Source of the DNA: Acuticoccus sp. MNP-M23
Lineage (GTDB): Bacteria; Pseudomonadota; Alphaproteobacteria; Rhizobiales; Amorphaceae
Assembly: GCF_031195445.1 (NCBI RefSeq)
Contig: NZ_CP133480.1
Coordinates: forward strand, 992,001-1,056,000
Reading direction: 5' to 3'
Length of the DNA stretch: 64,000 nucleotides
Shown here: positions 44,134-52,428 of the stretch, piece by piece
How the letters are laid out: every line of letters begins with the position of its first letter
Numbering within the stretch: position 1 is the stretch's first letter
The notes under the pieces: model-generated
What the model was told of the DNA's origin: nothing
What the model saw: the letters and a program-made list of their open reading frames with translations, nothing else
The model's database searches: none
Position numbers and translations under genes: made by a program

Positions 44134-44790
44134 TTAATTTCTAGAATTCAAGAACACCCGCGTTTCTTCTTCGGGGAGATTTACCCCCATAGCGATCAAT
44201 AGTTCTCTGACCACCGAACGGCTATAGTTAACAACTTCAACATCGCCAAATTCGTCCCGATAAACTTTCTCCAATTCTTCATACTTGAGCAGCCATGTGT
44301 CGGACTCAACGTAGAGCGCGGAGTCTGGATCCGATGAAGGCATTCGACCAGGTTTCTTCAAAATCTGAGCGCGGTACGATGCCAAAAAGTCAATTTTGTT
44401 TCGGAGAGCAAGAAGTATCTTGAACTTGTGCTGATCCCCAAAAAGTAACTTCAGGGCGCGAACCTCTGAGGGTGTGCGCAACAAACTGAGTCCCTCACAA
44501 CTAAATATCAAACGATCGCACGAGCTTTCATTGATGAACTGTTGAACATCAGCCTTTACAACGCCATACGTCACATTATGCCGTGGATTAGCGGAGAGCC
44601 TGCCAAATGTCTCCACTCTTTTTCTCAAGGTTACTAGGTATAGTTCAATATGGTTGTTCTCATTAATGGACCCAAAGTAGTAGTCTTTGCCTTGACGTCG
44701 CAGCTCGATGCGGCTGGAACCCAGTATTGACTGAAGCGACGTCGAGCCCGTTTTGTGTGTTCCAATATGGATATGGATTTCTTTTTCCAT
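44134..44790 (-). CDS. Sulfotransferase-like P-loop protein
   Basis: 218 aa. The N-terminal HIHIGTHKTGSTSLQSIL (residues 6-23) has the PAPS 5'-phosphosulfate loop (GTHKTGSTS), and RLIFSCEGLSLL near 92 is the usual 3'-phosphate-binding Ser region. At 218 aa it is somewhat short. It would move a sulfate group from PAPS to a sugar, lipid or peptide. The gene is much richer in A and T than its surroundings and uses codons such as AAA, ATA and TTA freely, so it was acquired recently from another source. It is a single gene inside the composite segment. Confidence 0.72.
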   Translation of the reverse strand: MEKEIHIHIGTHKTGSTSLQSILGSSRIELRRQGKDYYFGSINENNHIELYLVTLRKRVETFGRLSANPRHNVTYGVVKADVQQFINESSCDRLIFSCEGLSLLRTPSEVRALKLLFGDQHKFKILLALRNKIDFLASYRAQILKKPGRMPSSDPDSALYVESDTWLLKYEELEKVYRDEFGDVEVVNYSRSVVRELLIAMGVNLPEEETRVFLNSRN

Positions 44791-44965
44791 TTATTTGCTC
44801 GCTCTTTGATGCGCGACTGTCGCAAAACGGAACGTTTTTGCGATGCCGGCCAGGGACCACGGAACGGTTCGTTTACGCGGGGCCCGACAGGGGTCACGAA
44901 ATGGCTGGAGCGATCAAAGTTCCTCCGCAAACCCTCGAATCCCGCGTTGGTGCCGCTTCGCGCCT

Positions 44966-47900
44966 CTATGCCTTCGGCTCGGCCGCCGTGTTATCGGGAG
45001 ATGCGTTGTCGATCGTGATCGTCAGCTCGCAGTGGAGGCCGTGTTCGTGGAAGCTGCGGGTGAGGTTGATCTCGCGGCGGGTCTCGATCGCCCGTAAGAG
45101 CTTCGAGCCGGCGCCCTCTGCCCCCACCGCGGCAATCGGGTTTGGCGACTGTTCATTCCAGACCATGCGCACGGTGCCGCCTTCGCTCTCCAACGCGATC
45201 TCGACCGTGCCGCCGTCCTGGCCGAGCGCGCCGTGCTTCACGGCGTTGGTCACGAGTTCGTGGATCAGCAGCGAAACGTCGATCGAGAGGTTGGGTGACA
45301 GCCTGGCCGTGGACTGGCCTTCGACCCGGATGTTTTTGCCGGTCGGGTCGTAGGGCTTCAATTGGGTCGCGATAAGCTCGCGGATGTCGACCTTGTCGTC
45401 GTCGCGGCGGAAGTTGAGGTCGTGGGACAGCGCAAGCGAGCGCAGGCGATGCGTGATCCGTTCGACAGTCTCGTCGCCGACGCCACCGTCGCGCAGGGAG
45501 AACCTCACCACCGACTGGACAACCGCGAGGGTATTCTTGACCCTGTGGCGCAACTCGTCGAGGAGCAGGCGTTTTTGCGTATCGGCTGCATCCCTGCGAA
45601 TGGTGGCGGCGAGAATGTTCGCAACCGTCTCCAGGAAGGAGATGTCGTCCTGGGTGAACTCGTAGAAGCCGCGGTCGTGAACACCGATCACGCCAAGCGG
45701 CTCGCGCGGTGATCCGACGATCACGCTCATCCCGCTGCGGATGTTCTCATCGGTCAGGATGGACGGGCCGCTGAAACGCGTCTCCGTGTTGAGATCCCGC
45801 ACGATGACCGGCTCCTTGACGTTGAGCGTATAGCCGGCCTGGCTGTCGGAGCCGATGTCGACCGTGCTGCCGATGGGTGCGCTGAAGGCGTAGGCGGCGG
45901 CAAGTTCCAGGCTCCCGTCGTCGCGCAGGATGAGAACCTTCGCAAAATCGGTCTGCAGGAGCGTGGCAAGCTCTTCCGGCAACAACTCGATCATCTCGCG
46001 CGCGGAAAGCCCCGCGACGCCGCGCCGGCCGAGGCGGGCGACAAATTCGTGCTCTTCCGCACGGCGTTCCGACAGATGACGCGCGTGGGTGAGCGGCGTG
46101 ATGTCGACAAATGTCGCCACCGTCCCCTCGATCACGTTGGCCGCCGAACGGTAAGGCAGGATGCGCATCATGAAGGTGCTCGATCCGTCGCGCGCCGTCA
46201 CCTCCCGTTCGATGGGCTTCAGGTTCTCCAGCACCTGCGCAACATCGGACTCCATGTCGATGTCCACCACCCGGGTGGAGATGTCGTCGATGCGGCGTCC
46301 GAGGTCCGTCTCGATAAGGTTGAAGACCTGTCGCGCCACGGGCGTGAAGCGGCGCACACGGCCATCGGCATCGAGGAACAGTGTCGCGATCTCGGTGCTG
46401 GAGAGAAAGTTGGTCAGGTCCGCATTGGTACGGCTCAGTTCCTCCACCTTGTTGATGAGCTCGGCGTTCACCGTTTCCAGCTCTTCGTTGATGGACTGCA
46501 GCTCCTCCTTGGAGGTCTCCAGTTCTTCGTTGGAGCTTTGCAGCTCCTCGTTCATGCTCATCAGCTCTTCGTTGGCCGACTGCAGCTCTTCGTTGGAGGA
46601 TTCCAGCTCCTCCGTGGTGGTCTGGAGAAGCTCCCGCGTTGCCTTGAGCTCCACCTCCAGCGCATTGATACCGAGATCCCCGTCGCCCTCGGTCCCGTCG
46701 CCGTCCAGCTCTGCCCGCACCGTGCCGAGATCGTGGAATGCGATGAGGAAATGCTGCTGGCTGCCCTCCAGCTCCAGCGGCCTGCCAATGATGCGCACGA
46801 TCGCCGTCGTCTCACCTTGCCGGAAGGTGACCGGATCGCGAACCACCGGCTTGGCGTCCGTGGTCAGGCGGTGCCACAGCGAGCGCACCTCCATGCGCAG
46901 GTCCGGGTGCAGGAGGTTGAAGAAGTCGAGCGAGGCCTGGCCCTGCACCATTTTGAGGTAGGTGCCGATGGCACCGCCCGAGAAAATCAGCTCCCGGTTG
47001 ACATCCACCACCGCGAAGGCGGGGCTGAGGTCGGCCAGCACCACCGTCTGCGCCGCTTTGACGTAAGCGGCAATACCGCCTCGCGTGCCCTTGGGAGCGG
47101 CGGCGCGGCTTTGAGAGGAGGCCGCAAGGCCCATCAGGGGAAACCGCGGCTGCGTATTGGGCACGCTCGGCCGCCTGCGGAACAACCGCCAACGCTGGTT
47201 GATGGTGTCGAACAGCGCTTCATGCCCGGTGACGCTCTCGGAGGGTCCAAGGAGCAGGCATCCGTCCGGCTGCAGCGCGTAATGGAAGATCGGCAGGACG
47301 CGCTCCTGCATCTCCGGCTTCAGGTAGATGAGGACGTTGCGGCAGGACAGGAGGTCGAGCCTTGAAAAGGGCGGGTCCTTGACGAGGCTCTGGGTGGAGA
47401 AGATGCACATTTCGCGGATTTCTTCCGCAATCTGATACTCTTGGTGGTTCTTGCGGAAGTAGCGCCGGAGATAGCGCTGCGGCACGTAGGCCTCGATGGG
47501 CTCCGGGTAGATCGCGCGCCGGGCGGTGGCGAGGGCGCCCTCGTCGATGTCGGTCGCGAAGATCTGGATGCGCGGCGGGTTCGGCAATACGCCGGTCTTC
47601 TCCGACAGGAGGATCGCCAGCGAGTAGGCCTCCTCCCCCGTGGCGCACCCGGCGACCCAGACGCGCACCGGCTCGCCCGGCTGCTTGCGGGCGAGAATTT
47701 CGTCGACCGCGGTCTCCAGCGCCTCGAATGCGTCCGGGTCGCGAAAGAACGCGGTCACAGAGATCAGCAGTTCGCGGAAGAGGTGGCCGGCCTCGTCGCG
47801 GTCGTCGCGCAGGCGGTCGGCGTAGTCTGACAGGTTCTCGATGGACAGAACCTGCATCCGGCGCTGCACCCGCCGGCGCATCGTCGGCTCCTTGTAGTGG

Positions 47901-48598
47901 CGGAAGTCGTGCCCTGTCGCGAGCTTGAGGTGCTGGCAGATGCGTCCGATCTGGCGTTCCGCCTCGGCGGCTTCGGTCCGGTCCACGGGGCCGCCGGAGA
48001 CGAGTTGCGCAAGGTAGGTCTTGATCGCGGCCGGGATTTCACCTGGCGGCAAGACCTTGTCGATCAGCCCGGTGGCGATGGCGTTGCGCGGCATGGAATC
48101 GTAGGCGGCCGATTCCGGCTCCTGCGCGATCAGGAAGCCGCCGGTTTCCTTGATGAGCCTCGCGCCCTGGGTCCCGTCGCTACCCGTGCCCGACAGGATG
48201 ATCGCCACCATGTCCTCGCCGCGTTCCGTCGCCAGGGAGCGGAAGAACGTGTCGATCGGCGTGCGCACCGCACGCGGCGGTGCCGGGCGTTCGACCTTGA
48301 ATGCACCGTGCTCGACGGTGAGCGTGGCGTCTTCCGGGATCACCACGATGGTGCCTGCGGCCGGGATCATGCCGTCCTGCGCCACCGTCACCGGCAGTTC
48401 GGTGGAGCGGCTGAGAAGCTCGGTCAGAAGGCTCTTGTGAGTCGGATCGAGGTGCTGGACGACGACGAAGCAGGCCCGCGTGTCGGTCGAGAGCGCGCCG
48501 AACATGGTGCGCAGCGCGTCAAGCCCGCCAGCAGACGCGCCAATTCCGACCAGCGGCACAGTGCTGGTGCGCGGTTCTGGTGCCGTCACTTGATCCAT
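44966..48598 (-). CDS. CheB-CheR-PAS-GAF HWE histidine kinase fusion
   Basis: 1210 aa, cytoplasmic, no membrane segment. In order: CheB methylesterase (GIGASAGGLDAL, VQHLDPTH, LSGTGSDG hold the Ser-His-Asp triad) to about 200; CheR methyltransferase (MRRRVQRRM, AGCATGEEAYSLAI, LLSCRNVLIYL) to about 480; a PAS-like region; a coiled coil of repeated EELxSxNEEL units; a PAS domain (FLDADGRVRRFTPVA); a GAF domain (SREPLGVIGVHDRG); and an HWE kinase (ELRHRVKNTLAVVQ with the phospho-His, LIHELVTNAVKHGAL, VWNEQ as the WxE motif). There is no receiver in the protein; the REC protein encoded nearby is the likely partner. The signal is unknown. ATG 48598. Confidence 0.9.
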   Translation of the reverse strand: MDQVTAPEPRTSTVPLVGIGASAGGLDALRTMFGALSTDTRACFVVVQHLDPTHKSLLTELLSRSTELPVTVAQDGMIPAAGTIVVIPEDATLTVEHGAFKVERPAPPRAVRTPIDTFFRSLATERGEDMVAIILSGTGSDGTQGARLIKETGGFLIAQEPESAAYDSMPRNAIATGLIDKVLPPGEIPAAIKTYLAQLVSGGPVDRTEAAEAERQIGRICQHLKLATGHDFRHYKEPTMRRRVQRRMQVLSIENLSDYADRLRDDRDEAGHLFRELLISVTAFFRDPDAFEALETAVDEILARKQPGEPVRVWVAGCATGEEAYSLAILLSEKTGVLPNPPRIQIFATDIDEGALATARRAIYPEPIEAYVPQRYLRRYFRKNHQEYQIAEEIREMCIFSTQSLVKDPPFSRLDLLSCRNVLIYLKPEMQERVLPIFHYALQPDGCLLLGPSESVTGHEALFDTINQRWRLFRRRPSVPNTQPRFPLMGLAASSQSRAAAPKGTRGGIAAYVKAAQTVVLADLSPAFAVVDVNRELIFSGGAIGTYLKMVQGQASLDFFNLLHPDLRMEVRSLWHRLTTDAKPVVRDPVTFRQGETTAIVRIIGRPLELEGSQQHFLIAFHDLGTVRAELDGDGTEGDGDLGINALEVELKATRELLQTTTEELESSNEELQSANEELMSMNEELQSSNEELETSKEELQSINEELETVNAELINKVEELSRTNADLTNFLSSTEIATLFLDADGRVRRFTPVARQVFNLIETDLGRRIDDISTRVVDIDMESDVAQVLENLKPIEREVTARDGSSTFMMRILPYRSAANVIEGTVATFVDITPLTHARHLSERRAEEHEFVARLGRRGVAGLSAREMIELLPEELATLLQTDFAKVLILRDDGSLELAAAYAFSAPIGSTVDIGSDSQAGYTLNVKEPVIVRDLNTETRFSGPSILTDENIRSGMSVIVGSPREPLGVIGVHDRGFYEFTQDDISFLETVANILAATIRRDAADTQKRLLLDELRHRVKNTLAVVQSVVRFSLRDGGVGDETVERITHRLRSLALSHDLNFRRDDDKVDIRELIATQLKPYDPTGKNIRVEGQSTARLSPNLSIDVSLLIHELVTNAVKHGALGQDGGTVEIALESEGGTVRMVWNEQSPNPIAAVGAEGAGSKLLRAIETRREINLTRSFHEHGLHCELTITIDNASPDNTAAEPKA

Positions 48599-48710
48599 TT
48601 TGAACGATCTATGGCCTGAGGGCGTTTCAACCAGAGTAAACCAAGAGCGCAGCGCTCCGTAACCCCACACGTCAGCGCTTTGAGCCATCTTCAGGGATTG
48701 CCAGGCACCG

Positions 48711-49727
48711 ATGGAGTATATGGCCCAGCAACTGGATTGGCGGAACAGAAATATCGTCGTAATCGGCGGGTCGGCCGGTTCGCTGGACGCATTGTCGCAG
48801 ATCGTGCGCCACCTTCCGGGCGATTTCCCGGCAGCGGTGCTGTTCGTCCAGCACCTGCCGGCGACCCACACCTCCGCGCTTCCAGACATCCTTGCCCAAC
48901 GCACTGCCCTCACAGTGCGCGAGGCGACCGACGGCGCGTCACTCACGGCCGGAACCCTGTCCACGTGCGTGCCCGATTACCATCTCGTGCTCAGCGAAGC
49001 GAACATGCACCTCACCAGGGGGCCGCGCGAGAACCACTCGCGCCCGGCGATTGACACCCTGTTCCGCTCAGCGGCGCGGCACTATCGCGGCCGCGTCGTC
49101 GCGGTGCTGCTCAGCGGCTACCTGTCGGACGGGCTTGCGGGCCTGTCTGCCGTGCGCCGGTGTGGCGGCCTCACCGTGGTGCAGGACCCCGCGGACGCCA
49201 GCGTCGCCGACATGCCGCAGAACGCACTCGACCGCCATGAGGCGGACTTTGTCGCGGACGCGCGGCGCATCGGCGATCTCTTGCGCGAAATCGTCACCCA
49301 GCCGGCGCCGAGTGATCCCGATGTGCCGGACGACGTGATCCTCGAAACCGAAATGACCGTTGGCAGACGCATGACCATACGATCAGAAGACCGCATCGGC
49401 GAGCTCACCCCCTTCGCCTGCCCGGACTGCAGCGGCAACCTGTGGCGCGTCCACGACGACGTGTTGCGGTTTCGCTGCCATGTGGGCCACGCCTACACCG
49501 CGGCCGACTTTGCCGCCGCCGAACAGGAAAAGCTTGAAGAGGCGCTGTGGACCGCGTTGCGGGGCCTGCGCGAGCGCGCCGAACTCCTGGCCACCATGGC
49601 GTCCGACGCCAGGGCCGCAAAGCGCAGCGCCAGCGCCGACCGCTTTGCGGCCAACGCCAGCGAGATCGAGGAGCAGGCCAACAGGCTCCAGGACTTCATC
49701 ATGACGCGGACGAGCGTTTATGCGTGA
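48711..49727 (+). CDS. Stand-alone CheB-like methylesterase with zinc-ribbon tail
   Basis: 338 aa. A CheB domain without receiver: Ser in VIGGSAGSLDAL (near 19-30), His in VQHLPATHTS, Asp in LLSGYLSDGLAG. A linker is followed by CPDCSGNLWRVHDDVLRFRCHVGHAYT, a four-Cys/His ribbon, and a helical C-terminus. CheB removes methyl groups from receptor glutamates; without chemoreceptors nearby, the target is uncertain. Divergent from the kinase fusion (112 bp) and overlapping the response regulator gene by 8 bp, so co-expressed. An internal ATG at 48720 is a poorer start. Confidence 0.87.
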   Translation: MEYMAQQLDWRNRNIVVIGGSAGSLDALSQIVRHLPGDFPAAVLFVQHLPATHTSALPDILAQRTALTVREATDGASLTAGTLSTCVPDYHLVLSEANMHLTRGPRENHSRPAIDTLFRSAARHYRGRVVAVLLSGYLSDGLAGLSAVRRCGGLTVVQDPADASVADMPQNALDRHEADFVADARRIGDLLREIVTQPAPSDPDVPDDVILETEMTVGRRMTIRSEDRIGELTPFACPDCSGNLWRVHDDVLRFRCHVGHAYTAADFAAAEQEKLEEALWTALRGLRERAELLATMASDARAAKRSASADRFAANASEIEEQANRLQDFIMTRTSVYA

Positions 49728-50115
49728 TGGCGGCGCGGGCATCCCGCCGCGTGTTCTGGTGGTGGAAGACAACACGCTGATCGCCATGGAGCTGACGTTA
49801 ATTCTGGAGGAGGCGGGCTACCTTCCGGTGGGGCCGGCGAGCGACGCTGCGACCGCGCTCTCCCTCATCGACAAATCGGCACCCCACTGCGCCGTGCTCG
49901 ACATCAACCTCGGCCCGGCCCTGACCTCCGCCCCCATCGCGCGGCGCCTCAACGCCCTTGCGATCCCGTTCGTCTACCTGTCAGGCTACACCGAGACGTA
50001 CAGCCCGGACGAGCTGCCCGCTGGAACGATCCTGCCCAAGCCCGTTGAACCCGACACGCTTGCGGCCGCCCTCGCCGCCCTCACCGAAGCCACCTCCGAG
50101 TCCGAATGCCCCTAG
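49720..50115 (+). CDS. Single-domain response regulator
   Basis: 131 aa, one receiver domain. VLVVEDN (acidic pair), Asp in CAVLDINLG, Ser/Thr in FVYLSGYTE, Lys in ILPKPVEP. No output domain. Receivers of this kind pair with HWE kinases and act as phosphate sinks or connectors. The start overlaps the CheB-like gene by 8 bp. Confidence 0.87.
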   Translation: MRDGGAGIPPRVLVVEDNTLIAMELTLILEEAGYLPVGPASDAATALSLIDKSAPHCAVLDINLGPALTSAPIARRLNALAIPFVYLSGYTETYSPDELPAGTILPKPVEPDTLAAALAALTEATSESECP

Positions 50116-50602
50116 AGTAGGATTCTGCAGAAACTCCCACGCAGCACCGAAAAAAATGGAAGCGCTGGCTCATCCTCGGGGGCGGCGGATTCCGCGCTGA
50201 CGGACTCCAGCTGAAGCGGATTGCGTTTTTGCCTTAACTGGACGAACGGCAGGGGCAGGTCAGTTGGCCAGGGCCACCAGATGCTGCTCCGCCTGCGGCG
50301 TAATCGATTTAGTGACCACGTTCATAACCCGCCCCGCAGGAACCCTTCTTGTTCGCATGAGCATTTCACGTAAATCGCAAATAATGCGATGATGACCAAC
50401 AACTTGAATATGACTGACAATCATTCAAGGGCCGCATTCTCAGCTCTAACCAATATTTCGCGCCTGTGAAATGAAGTGTTTTATTGCAGTGTTGATATAT
50501 TGATGGGGTTCTCTAGCCGCGTCTAACAACCGGTTTCGAGCCCTTCAGATGGCAGCTTTGCGTCTCTGCCATTGCGTGTGGGTCTGGATCTCGAAAATAC
50601 TT
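50116..50602. other. Gene-free, AT-richer stretch before the right IS1182 copy
   Basis: About 490 bp with no supportable gene. 50360-50510 is clearly AT-rich (for example TTATTGCAGTGTTGATATATTG) and resembles decayed foreign DNA. No terminator with a T run is evident after the response regulator. Confidence 0.5.
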
Positions 50603-50930
50603 GAGGCTGTTGAACAACATCGTCGGACGATGGCCGCCGGGCTCCTCATCTGGATCGATGCTCCGCCGGTAAGCGAAAACGGAGCAACGCAATGATGGAT
50701 CGGAAGATCGGGCAAGCATCACTGTTCTACGAGTTCAATTTGGAGGATCGGGTGCCGGCCGGCCATCTCATTCGAAGGGTCGATGCGGTTCTCGACCTCA
50801 GCTCCAGCTTCGCACCACCGCATCAACGCCGCTATGGTCCGCTCGTCGTCCGCCCGGGTGCGCGCCTTCACCTGACGCTCTGCGAGGAATTGTGGGTGGT
50901 GAAGAAGGATCGGTGTCGCCATACCGCGCG
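50603..50930 (+). mobile_element. IS1182-like element remnant, 5' part
   Basis: Starts with the terminal repeat GAGGCTGTTGAACAAC at 50603, which is the inverted counterpart of the end at 43803 (22 of the first 27 bases agree). An AGCGAAAAC-GGAG leader and the first codons of an IS1182 transposase follow. The element breaks off near 50930. Same orientation as the left remnant. Confidence 0.8.
50692..50930 (+). pseudogene. IS1182-family transposase, N-terminal fragment
   Basis: MMDRKIGQASLFYEFNLEDRVPAGHLIRRVDAVLDLS is the standard start of IS1182-type transposases. After about residue 40 the sequence jumps to a degraded version of the SERRLCEE region (LHLTLCEELW) and loses similarity, so there is an internal deletion. 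GGAG lies seven bases before the ATG. Non-functional. Confidence 0.78.
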
Positions 50931-51017
50931 CGATGCGGACAAACTACCAGCATTGCGAGAACGCACAGTGTCACAGCGAGGCATCATTTCGCCACTCGGA
51001 TGGTAGTACTCTCCTAC

Positions 51018-51402
51018 CTATCCACCAAGGAGTTGATCCGCGATGATGTCGATATCGTCGATGGCCTTCTCGTGCTCCTCATCCGTCTGTGCGGATCGAA
51101 GCGCCTCGCGAAGGTCCAAGGCAAGCGCCAAAATAGGGTCTTCGATACCCCCCGTCCGCTCTTTGTTGATCCGGTCTCTTAGCTCGGCAATCACTCGCCA
51201 CTTGAGCCGGTTCGCAACGGTAAGGCTGTCCGTACTCAGGGACTGCTTCAGGTTTGTCGGAAGCCTTGTCGTGAAGCTCGCGGGGGACGGGGACCACAAC
51301 ACGCCACTTGGCGCCATCGCGTTCGAGGAATCCTTTATCGTTATCGAAAGATCGAGCGATGTTAGCCCAACCAAAACTCAAGCAGCGTAACCAGTAACGC
51401 AC
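51018..51402 (-). pseudogene. Tyrosine recombinase (phage-type integrase) N-terminal remnant
   Basis: The first frame from 51402 reads SFDNDKGFLERDGAKWRVVVPVPRELHDK, and after a shift near 51260 the other frame continues TNLKQSLSTDSLTVANRLKWRVIAELRDRI. Together they make the SAM-like/arm-binding N-terminus of integrases of the DUF6538 or phage-integrase type. The frame stops at 51018 and the catalytic Arg-His-Tyr domain is absent, replaced by the IS1182 remnant. It lies 77 bp from attR and reads into the island, the normal place for the island integrase. Confidence 0.72.
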
Positions 51403-51478
51403 CCACTTTGCGCATCCAGCGCCGGAAAAAACGAGAGATTACAGATATGTATGGAACTTTCAGACAGGTAAAAGAGGC

Positions 51479-51505
51479 CCCGCTAGGCTCCACCACCCGT
51501 TTTCC
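51479..51505 (+). repeat. attR: right copy of the 27-bp island repeat
   Basis: Identical over 27 bases to 41410-41436, the 3' end of tRNA-Ala plus ten flanking bases. There is no tRNA body before it, so this is the displaced end created by integration. Confidence 0.9.
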
Positions 51506-51602
51506 TGAAAATCATTCAGCATTGGCCAAGGCCAGCCCGGCCTGACCATCAGGCAGCGCCGCCGCCGGCGCGTCCGCTGGCGGCCGGACGATGCGCCCGC
51601 CA

Positions 51603-52361
51603 TTAGTCACCGCTGTAGATCTCGCAGCCCGTTGGGTCGAACTCCTTTTGGGCCTTGGCGTGTGTCTCCTTCGAGACGACCAATCCATCAATATCGGCAA
51701 GGCGCGCCACCGCGAACGAGGACACCGCCCCCAGCTTCTCGGGCGATGCCAGCACGATCGCTGATCCCGACTTCGCGATGACGGCCCGCTTCACTTCGGC
51801 CTCTTCACTGTCCCCGGTGGTGATGCCCTCCGCCGTGTGAACGCCGGTTGCGCCGATGAAGCAGATGTCGGGCCGGTATCGGTCCAGCCAGGCGAGCGTG
51901 GCTGCCCCCGTGGTCACGACCGAGTGCCGGAACAGCCTGCCGCCCACGATCTCGATGGTCAGGCCCTCGTGCTCCAGCAGCGCCATCGCCACGTTCGGGC
52001 TGTGGGTGATGACCGTGGCCGCAAGGCGCGGCGCGAGATGCCGCACAAGCTGCAACGCCGTCGTGCCACCATCGACGAACACCACCTGACCGGGCTCCAC
52101 CATGCGCGCTGCGCGTTTGCCGATGGCAACCTTTTCGGGGCTGGCGATGGCGACGCGGCTCGGGAACGGCGCATTGGCTGCGGCCAGCGGAACCGCACCG
52201 CCGTGGACGCGCTTCAGCAGCCCGTCCCGCGCCAGTTCCCGCAGGTCGCGTCGGATCGTGTCCTCCGAAAGGCCGAGATCGCGGCTGACATCCTTGGCCA
52301 CCACGCTGCCGGTGGCCGCCAGAAGGGAGAGGAGATGCGCTTTTCGGTCGTGGGTCAGCAT
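51603..52361 (-). CDS. DeoR family transcriptional regulator
   Basis: 252 aa. An N-terminal DeoR helix-turn-helix (residues 6-58: KAHLLSLLAATGSVVAKDVS, then SEDTIRRDLRELARDGLLKRVHGGA) is followed by a DeoRC sensor domain (VFVDGGTTALQLVRHL, then TGDSEEAEVKRAVI). Such repressors sense a phosphorylated sugar or nucleoside. Divergent from the Nudix gene with 67 bp between starts, so that is its probable target. It is the first chromosomal gene after the island's right end. Confidence 0.9.
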   Translation of the reverse strand: MLTHDRKAHLLSLLAATGSVVAKDVSRDLGLSEDTIRRDLRELARDGLLKRVHGGAVPLAAANAPFPSRVAIASPEKVAIGKRAARMVEPGQVVFVDGGTTALQLVRHLAPRLAATVITHSPNVAMALLEHEGLTIEIVGGRLFRHSVVTTGAATLAWLDRYRPDICFIGATGVHTAEGITTGDSEEAEVKRAVIAKSGSAIVLASPEKLGAVSSFAVARLADIDGLVVSKETHAKAQKEFDPTGCEIYSGD

Positions 52362-52428
52362 TGCACGCTATTTCTTGACTCTGCATGTTTTTGCACGATA
52401 CGGCCATTCATGCACTGGAGCAATGCAA

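Larger units (their letters stand above)
41410..51505. mobile_element. Integrated island at tRNA-Ala, about 10.1 kb
   Basis: Bounded by a perfect 27-bp direct repeat whose left copy is the 3' end of an intact tRNA-Ala gene. Contents: a broken ATPase gene, an IS3-family element, two truncated IS1182-like copies, an AT-rich sulfotransferase gene, a CheB/CheR/HWE-kinase sensor gene with a CheB-like gene and a response regulator, and a frameshifted integrase remnant 77 bp from the right repeat. With the integrase dead, it is probably fixed. No conjugation or phage structural genes are seen. Confidence 0.85.

Noticed and set aside
43948-44202. Short plus-strand frame of 84 codons next to the sulfotransferase gene
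   Set aside because: No ribosome-binding site, partly antisense to the sulfotransferase 3' end, and no recognisable domain.
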